A stretch of 19,920 nt of DNA from JAICLV01 sp036380925. Lineage in GTDB: Bacteria > Actinomycetota > Actinomycetes > Acidothermales > Acidothermaceae. Of the stretch, positions 16,055-19,920 are shown piece after piece (the first letter of the stretch is position 1; each line of letters opens with the position of its first letter). The notes below the pieces were generated by a model. It did no database searches, was not told the DNA's origin, and saw only the letters and a program-made list of their open reading frames with translations. The position numbers were made by a program, and so were the translations under genes. The stretch is taken from contig DASVDW010000182.1 in the NCBI GenBank assembly GCA_036380925.1, positions 1 to 19,920 of the forward strand, read 5' to 3'.

Positions 16055-16221
16055 CCGCTAGGTCCTGTGCGGGCGGCCCCGTTCGAGTTCGCCCGGATGA
16101 ACACGAGGCCATGGCCTGGTGGCGTCTTCGAGGTGTTTGTTTCGAGCGCGTCGGTGAACGACGTGCCGCTCGAGAAGCTCGGGCCCGGCGTCGGGTCGCG
16201 CGTCGTCCGGAAGGTCTCCCG
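16055..16221. other. Short gap between the small membrane protein and the LacI gene
   Basis: Both neighbouring genes end here (convergent). A 12-bp palindrome AGGCCATGGCCT lies at 16106-16117; it has no loop or U-run and does not look like a terminator. Nothing else was recognised. Confidence 0.4.
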
Positions 16222-17256
16222 TCATGGCGTGGGTTGACCGGAACTGCAGCCACACGAGCGACGCAGTTTGAGAGTCGGCTGGAGTACCACATGCCCGCGC
16301 GTCTGCTGCCCATCGTCAGCGAGCAAGATCTCGAGAGACCTGGCTGCGATCTCGTTCACCGGCTGACAGATCACAGACAGCGGAGGCGTCGTGTACTCAG
16401 ATTCCTGGGTTCCGTCGAATGCCAGGAGCGCGACGTCGTCGGGTACCCGGAGCCCGGCTTCGTGGCAGGCACGAAGCGCCCCGATTCCTTGCAGGTCGGA
16501 GCTCGCGAAGATTGCGGATGGCCGCTCGTCCGACGAAAGCAGTCTCCGTGTCGCTGCGTAGCCGCCTGCGCGTGAGAACGGGGAGCGTTCGAGTACGCCA
16601 GCGCGCGCTATTCGGTGCGTCCGGAGCGCCTGACGCCAACCGGCTTCTCTTTCCGCGGCGGCAGGTAGGTCTTCCGGTCCGCCGATGCAGGCAACCCGCC
16701 TATGACCGTGGCGAATGAGGTGTTCGACGCCGGCCCGTGCCCCGGCCCGGTTGTCCACGACAACCGACGGAAACGAATCATCGTCACTAGTGCGGTCGAG
16801 GAGCACGACGGGTATGCCGCTGCCTCGCAGGCGGCTCAGGTCCGGATGGGAACTCGAGCCAATGAAGAGTAGCCCGTCCACCTGCCTCTCACTTAGGGTG
16901 CGCAGTTGGGCGGACTCGCGATGGCTGTCGTTGCTCGAGTTCCCGAGTACCATCGCATACCCGGCCGAGTAGGCGACGTCTTCGATCGCTTTTGCCAACT
17001 CGGCGAAGTACGGGTTGCTGTTGTCGGGGACGACCAGACCGATGGTCTCCGTGCGACGGAGCACCAGTGCTCGCGCGACAGCGTTCGGGCGGTAGCCGAG
17101 TTCCTGGATCGCTTTCAGGACCCGTTCGCGGGTCGCAGGCGCGACGGGGCGCGGGCCATCGTTTAGCACGTAGCTGACGACGGCAGGGCTGACTTGTGCT
17201 CTCGACGCGACTTCCGCCCGCGTCGTTGGCAGCTGTCGAACTCGTCCGTCGGTCAC
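16222..17256 (-). CDS. LacI-family transcriptional repressor
   Basis: 344 residues. The LacI helix-turn-helix is at about 11-30 (TTRAEVASRAQVSPAVVSYV), followed by LNDGPRPVAPATRERVLKAI and the hinge GYRPNAVARAL. A periplasmic-binding-like sensor domain follows: ETIGLVVPDNSNPYFAEL, QVDGLLFIGSS, IPVVLLDRTS, VACIGGPEDLPAAAER, DVALLAFDGT. It ends in LRRSCGC. Start: GTG 17256, with GGGAGG five bases upstream and the usual short distance to the helix-turn-helix. The frame is open up to 17436, but that extension would run through the promoter repeats and is unlike LacI proteins. Divergent from rbsK, so it probably represses the rbsK-rbsD-binding-protein operon; the effector is probably the imported sugar. 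Confidence 0.93.
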   Translation of the reverse strand: MTDGRVRQLPTTRAEVASRAQVSPAVVSYVLNDGPRPVAPATRERVLKAIQELGYRPNAVARALVLRRTETIGLVVPDNSNPYFAELAKAIEDVAYSAGYAMVLGNSSNDSHRESAQLRTLSERQVDGLLFIGSSSHPDLSRLRGSGIPVVLLDRTSDDDSFPSVVVDNRAGARAGVEHLIRHGHRRVACIGGPEDLPAAAEREAGWRQALRTHRIARAGVLERSPFSRAGGYAATRRLLSSDERPSAIFASSDLQGIGALRACHEAGLRVPDDVALLAFDGTQESEYTTPPLSVICQPVNEIAARSLEILLADDGQQTRGHVVLQPTLKLRRSCGCSSGQPTP

Positions 17257-17360
17257 ACGGTCCTCCCACAGGCTCGCAGACAAGGCGACCAGCGTGTCGG
17301 CCGCTGCGGATTGTGTATCACGGTTCCAGGCCCACCGTAGATCGATTCGATAACGGGGTC

Positions 17361-17389
17361 TTGTCGTCACGACGAACATAGGGTACAAC
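17361..17389 (+). promoter_or_regulatory. Probable promoter of the rbsK-rbsD operon
   Basis: TTGTCG (17361-17366) and TACAAC (17384-17389) each match four of six consensus bases and are spaced by exactly 17 bases. Transcription would start near 17396, inside the first 13-bp repeat. Confidence 0.5.
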
Positions 17390-17393
17390 TGTG

Positions 17394-17432
17394 CAACACG
17401 CGTAGACAATACGAGTAGACAACACGCGTAGA
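17394..17432 (+). repeat. Three tandem 13-bp repeats, candidate LacI operator
   Basis: CAACACGCGTAGA at 17394-17406 and 17420-17432 are identical; the middle copy, CAATACGAGTAGA (17407-17419), differs at two positions. The outer copies contain the palindrome ACGCGT, and all have a central CG, as LacI-family operators do. The array covers about +1 to +37 of the predicted transcript, where a bound repressor would block initiation. Confidence 0.75.
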
Positions 17433-17450
17433 TCACCGAGTTGGAGTGGC

Positions 17451-17552
17451 ATGACGCTCGTCGTAAGTGGTGCTGTCCGGATCGACAGACGGGTTGCCGC
17501 AGTCAAGACCCCCGCGGGGCCCCGCATGGCCTGCGAGTCCGCTCGTGGTTGA
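17451..17552 (+). CDS. Possible 33-aa leader ORF overlapping the start of ribokinase
   Basis: ATG 17451 has GGAG four bases upstream, the best ribosome-binding site in this leader, and reads 33 codons (MTLVVSGAVRIDRRVAAVKT to SARGW) to TGA at 17550-17552. The rbsK GTG start at 17545 lies 8 bases inside it and lacks its own good ribosome-binding site. Ribosomes finishing the leader could therefore restart on rbsK. The peptide has no recognised similarity, and it could be a chance ORF. Confidence 0.3.
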   Translation: MTLVVSGAVRIDRRVAAVKTPAGPRMACESARG

Positions 17553-18489
17553 TGTCGTTGTGGTCGGCAGCATTAACAGCGACCTCTCCGTCAGGGTGCC
17601 TCGCCTCCCGGATCCAGGCACCACCGTGCTCGGGGCTCGACTTGCCGAAGGTGACGGTGGCAAGGGTGCAAACCAAGCGGTCGCCGTCGCCCGACTTGGC
17701 GGACACGTGCGCCTCATCGCCCGGGTTGGTGACGACGAGCGCGGAAGGCGGCTGCTGGCGGGCCTGAAGAGAGACGGCGTCGAAACTGATTCCGTGCTGG
17801 TCGACGACACCGAGCCGACCGGAGCTGCGCTCATCCTCGTCGACACGCACGGTGAGAACATCATCGCCGTCGCACCTGGCGCGAACGCGCGGGTGAGCGC
17901 CGAGCAGGTGGTTATTGGAATCGACAATGCCAATGCCCCGGTGTTGTTGGCGCAGTTGGAGGTGCCGCTGGACATCGTTGTCGTCGCCGCAAAAGCTGCC
18001 CGCGAGCGTGGGATGAAGGTCGTCTTGAACGCTGCCCCGGCCACCGTCTTGCCGCCGGACGTTAAAGAGTTCGTCGATGTGCTTGTCGTGAATCGCGCGG
18101 AGGCGGTGGCTGCCTTGTCGATGCAACTGCCCGACAAAGCGGCGGTGCTCGCGAGCGCAGCGACGGCAACCGAGCGAGGGTTCGACGTCGTCATCACACT
18201 CGGTCCCGAAGGCGTTGTCGCCGCTTCCGCCGGGCACGTCCGGCACCGTCCGGCGGATGTAGTCGAGGCGGTCGACACCGTCGGGGCGGGTGACACGTTC
18301 GCGGGAGCGCTTGCGCTGCTCCTGGCTGAGGGCCGTGACCTCTTCGATGCGGTCGACGTAGCCGCATCCGCGGGTGCGCTGGCCGTTTGCCGGCGCGGGG
18401 CACGCACTGGAATGCCCGATCGCGCGGCCCTCACACGCTTTCGCGAGGCAAGGTCGGGAACCGGCGTGGGGGTGGGCAATGCTGGCTAG
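17545..18489 (+). CDS. rbsK: Ribokinase (PfkB family)
   Basis: Phosphorylates D-ribose or a related pentose with ATP in the cytoplasm. The 314-residue product has the N-terminal VVVGSINSDLSVRVPRLP, the substrate-binding motif GGKGANQ (residues 38-44), and the second PfkB signature DTVGAGDTFAGAL with catalytic Asp250. AVDVAASAGALAVCRRGA near the C terminus is typical of ribokinase. Start: GTG 17545 is where similarity begins; an in-frame GTG at 17467 would add 26 residues without similarity. Its end overlaps rbsD by 11 bases. With rbsD next door, ribose is the likely substrate, though other PfkB sugars cannot be ruled out. Confidence 0.92.
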   Translation: MVDVVVVGSINSDLSVRVPRLPDPGTTVLGARLAEGDGGKGANQAVAVARLGGHVRLIARVGDDERGRRLLAGLKRDGVETDSVLVDDTEPTGAALILVDTHGENIIAVAPGANARVSAEQVVIGIDNANAPVLLAQLEVPLDIVVVAAKAARERGMKVVLNAAPATVLPPDVKEFVDVLVVNRAEAVAALSMQLPDKAAVLASAATATERGFDVVITLGPEGVVAASAGHVRHRPADVVEAVDTVGAGDTFAGALALLLAEGRDLFDAVDVAASAGALAVCRRGARTGMPDRAALTRFREARSGTGVGVGNAG

Positions 18490-18868
18490 CCACGAACTGC
18501 TTAACCCACTGGTTTTGCGAGCATTAGCGAGCGCCGGCCACGGCGATCTCATTGTGGTCGCCGACGCGGGCTTACCGCTCATGGGTTGCACCGTCATCGA
18601 CCTAAGTCTTACCCCGGGCGTCCCGAGCTTCCTTGAGGTGGCAGCGGCCGTTCGGCGGGCTCTCTGCGTCGAGTCCGCGATCGTCGCCACAGAGTCACGA
18701 AGCCAACCGTTTCACGACGATCTGCTTTCTCTCATTGCCCCCATACCGATCGAATATCTCTCACATGAGGGGTTCAAAGCTCGAATCCGAGACGCCGCCG
18801 CGATTATCCGAACCGGGGAATGTGTTCCTTACAGCAATGTCGCCTTCGTAGCCGGCACAACCTTTTAG
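18479..18868 (+). CDS. rbsD: D-ribose pyranase (RbsD/FucU family)
   Basis: Interconverts pyranose and furanose (and anomeric) forms of ribose so that ribokinase receives the furanose. The 129-residue product is slightly shorter than E. coli RbsD (139). The active-site histidine is His21 in ASAGHGDLIVVADAGLPL. The family hallmarks IDLSLTPGVPSFLEV in the middle and IIRTGECVPYSNVAFVAG at the C terminus match RbsD better than FucU. Start: ATG 18479 with a G-rich stretch (GGGGGTGGG) just upstream, overlapping the end of rbsK by 11 bases, so the two are translationally coupled. Confidence 0.92.
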   Translation: MLASHELLNPLVLRALASAGHGDLIVVADAGLPLMGCTVIDLSLTPGVPSFLEVAAAVRRALCVESAIVATESRSQPFHDDLLSLIAPIPIEYLSHEGFKARIRDAAAIIRTGECVPYSNVAFVAGTTF

Positions 18869-18893
18869 CAGATCTACTTACAAAGGAGCCCCG

Positions 18894-19920
18894 ATGACCA
18901 GCAAGCACACACCCGGCGACGCCGGGAGCGTCTCCCGTCGCGACGTAATCAAGCTCATGGGCGTGGGCATAGGCGGTGCCGCCCTCGCGCCGATCCTGTC
19001 CGCCTGCGGTAGCAGCAAGCCAGCCGCTTCGGCTGCTTCAGCCTCGACGGCGCCGACCACGTCGGCGGCGTCGGCTGCTGCGAGCACCAGCGCGGCGGCG
19101 AGCGCGGGAAGCGCCGCTGGCAGCGGCAAGACAATCACCTACTCCGTGCAGTCGTTCGCACATGACGCCTTGAAGCCGTTCCTCGACGAGTTCACTCAGA
19201 AGAGCGGCATCACGGTCAAGCTCGAAAGTGGCCCCGCGACCGGCCAGGACCTCCTCACTCAGCTCATCCCCGCCTTCAACTCAGGCAGCAGCCCTTACGA
19301 CGTCGTCGACGCCGACGACCCCTCGTGCGCCGCCTTCATGCACGGCGGTTTCTTCGTTCCGCTGGACGACGCGCTGGACCAAAGCTACTGGAGTGACCTC
19401 ACGCCGGGCATGGTGGAGGCCGACAAGACGTGGAACAAGGCTGACGGTAAGACCTACCGCGTCTACCACGACTACGAGTGCGGCTACTTCTGGACCCGCG
19501 GGGACATTCTGTCGGCACAGGGTGCGGCCGCCCCGACCACATGGGACGAACTGGTCAGTGTCGGCACTCAGATCAAAGGTAAGACCGGCATGTACGGCTT
19601 CGCCGACGCTGCAGCGAAGCCAGGCCTGATGTTCGTTTATATGGCCTACCTGACCGCACAAGCTGGCGGCGATCTCTACAAGTTCGACGACGGCACCCGC
19701 AAAGCATTCCAGTACGCCCATGACCTGATCTACAAGCACGGCATTTTCCCGAAAGAAGCGCTCACGTGGACGTACGACCAGCTCAACACGTCGTACATGC
19801 AGAACAAGCTCCTGACCATGCGTGAGTGGACGTTCTTCGACGGGGTGAGCCAGGCGAACAAGGGCTGGTACGCGCCGCAGAAGGTGCAGATCGCGCCACC
19901 GCCGGCTGGTCCGGGCGGCT
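18894..19920 (+). CDS. ABC sugar transporter, CUT1-type substrate-binding lipoprotein, cut by window edge
   Basis: Open from ATG 18894 (AAAGGAG 5 bases upstream) to the right edge: 342 residues, with the C terminus missing. It has a twin-arginine signal (SRRDVIKLMG, Arg15-Arg16) and a clean lipobox LSAC with Cys38. An Ala/Ser-rich linker extends to about residue 77. A family 1 extracellular solute-binding domain follows: TITYSVQSFAHDALKPFLDE, SSPYDVVDADDPS, GGFFVPLDDALDQSYW, APTTWDELVSVGTQIKGK. It begins 25 bases after rbsD, with no terminator, so it belongs to the same operon. This fold goes with CUT1 permeases, whereas classical ribose importers use the unrelated RbsB (CUT2) fold. The permeases probably follow beyond the edge. 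Confidence 0.9.
   Translation, partial: MTSKHTPGDAGSVSRRDVIKLMGVGIGGAALAPILSACGSSKPAASAASASTAPTTSAASAAASTSAAASAGSAAGSGKTITYSVQSFAHDALKPFLDEFTQKSGITVKLESGPATGQDLLTQLIPAFNSGSSPYDVVDADDPSCAAFMHGGFFVPLDDALDQSYWSDLTPGMVEADKTWNKADGKTYRVYHDYECGYFWTRGDILSAQGAAAPTTWDELVSVGTQIKGKTGMYGFADAAAKPGLMFVYMAYLTAQAGGDLYKFDDGTRKAFQYAHDLIYKHGIFPKEALTWTYDQLNTSYMQNKLLTMREWTFFDGVSQANKGWYAPQKVQIAPPPAGPGG

Larger units (their letters stand above)
17257..17544. promoter_or_regulatory. Divergent lacI-type / rbsK control region
   Basis: This 288-bp gap contains a good rightward promoter (17361-17389), three tandem 13-bp repeats at its start site (17394-17432), an inverted repeat TCGTC-AC-GACGA (17364-17375) overlapping the -35 box, and a short leader ORF (17451-17552). 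A leftward promoter for the repressor may use TTGTCT inside the repeats with TACCCT 18 bases on, which is weak. The LacI protein probably controls both directions. Confidence 0.6.

Noticed and set aside
16106..16117. 12-bp palindrome AGGCCATGGCCT in the gap before the LacI gene
   Set aside because: No loop, no flanking repeat and no second copy in the gaps examined. It is not convincing as a terminator or operator between two convergent genes.

Overview
This window comes from the chromosome of a high-GC Gram-positive bacterium, most likely an actinomycete. G/C dominates third codon positions, GTG starts are common, and both solute-binding proteins are lipoproteins with twin-arginine signals. 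A secreted sedolisin-type (S53) protease is cut by the left edge. The species cannot be told from the sequence. I saw no tRNA, rRNA, CRISPR array, insertion sequence or phage gene. Almost all of the window is dense, intact carbohydrate-uptake and sugar-catabolism genes.

Region 1 (1-758, minus strand): the first 220 residues of a secreted S53 peptidase (signal peptide plus Pro-kumamolisin prodomain). Its upstream gap holds a perfect GC-rich hairpin that probably also ends the galactose operon. Region 2 (759-5423): the minus-strand operon galT-galK, followed by a 57-residue protein that is half proline. An aldose 1-epimerase (galM) diverges from galT and converges on a DeoR-family regulator. 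Region 3 (4602-13297): a galactoside locus. GH42 beta-galactosidase and the DeoR regulator read leftward. A CUT1 ABC importer (binding lipoprotein and two permeases) and a GH36 alpha-galactosidase read rightward from a shared 356-bp control region. Together these genes would import alpha- and beta-galactosides, cut them inside the cell, equilibrate galactose anomers (GalM), phosphorylate galactose (GalK) and exchange it to UDP-galactose (GalT). UDP-galactose 4-epimerase and the transporter ATPase are not in the window.

Region 4 (13335-16054): a DHA2-type MFS exporter and an aldo/keto reductase that converge and share the four bases CTAG as their two stop codons, then a 38-residue single-span membrane protein with a strong, duplicated ribosome-binding region. 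Region 5 (16222-19920): a LacI-family repressor diverging from an operon of ribokinase (rbsK), D-ribose pyranase (rbsD) and a CUT1-type sugar-binding lipoprotein that runs off the right edge. The LacI/rbsK promoter carries three tandem 13-bp repeats at the predicted transcription start, a likely operator.

The most interesting unexplained items are the two small proteins, the two tandem-repeat control elements (10-bp units before the ABC operon, 13-bp units before rbsK), a 33-codon leader ORF overlapping rbsK, and the pairing of ribose-type enzymes with a CUT1 rather than CUT2 binding protein.
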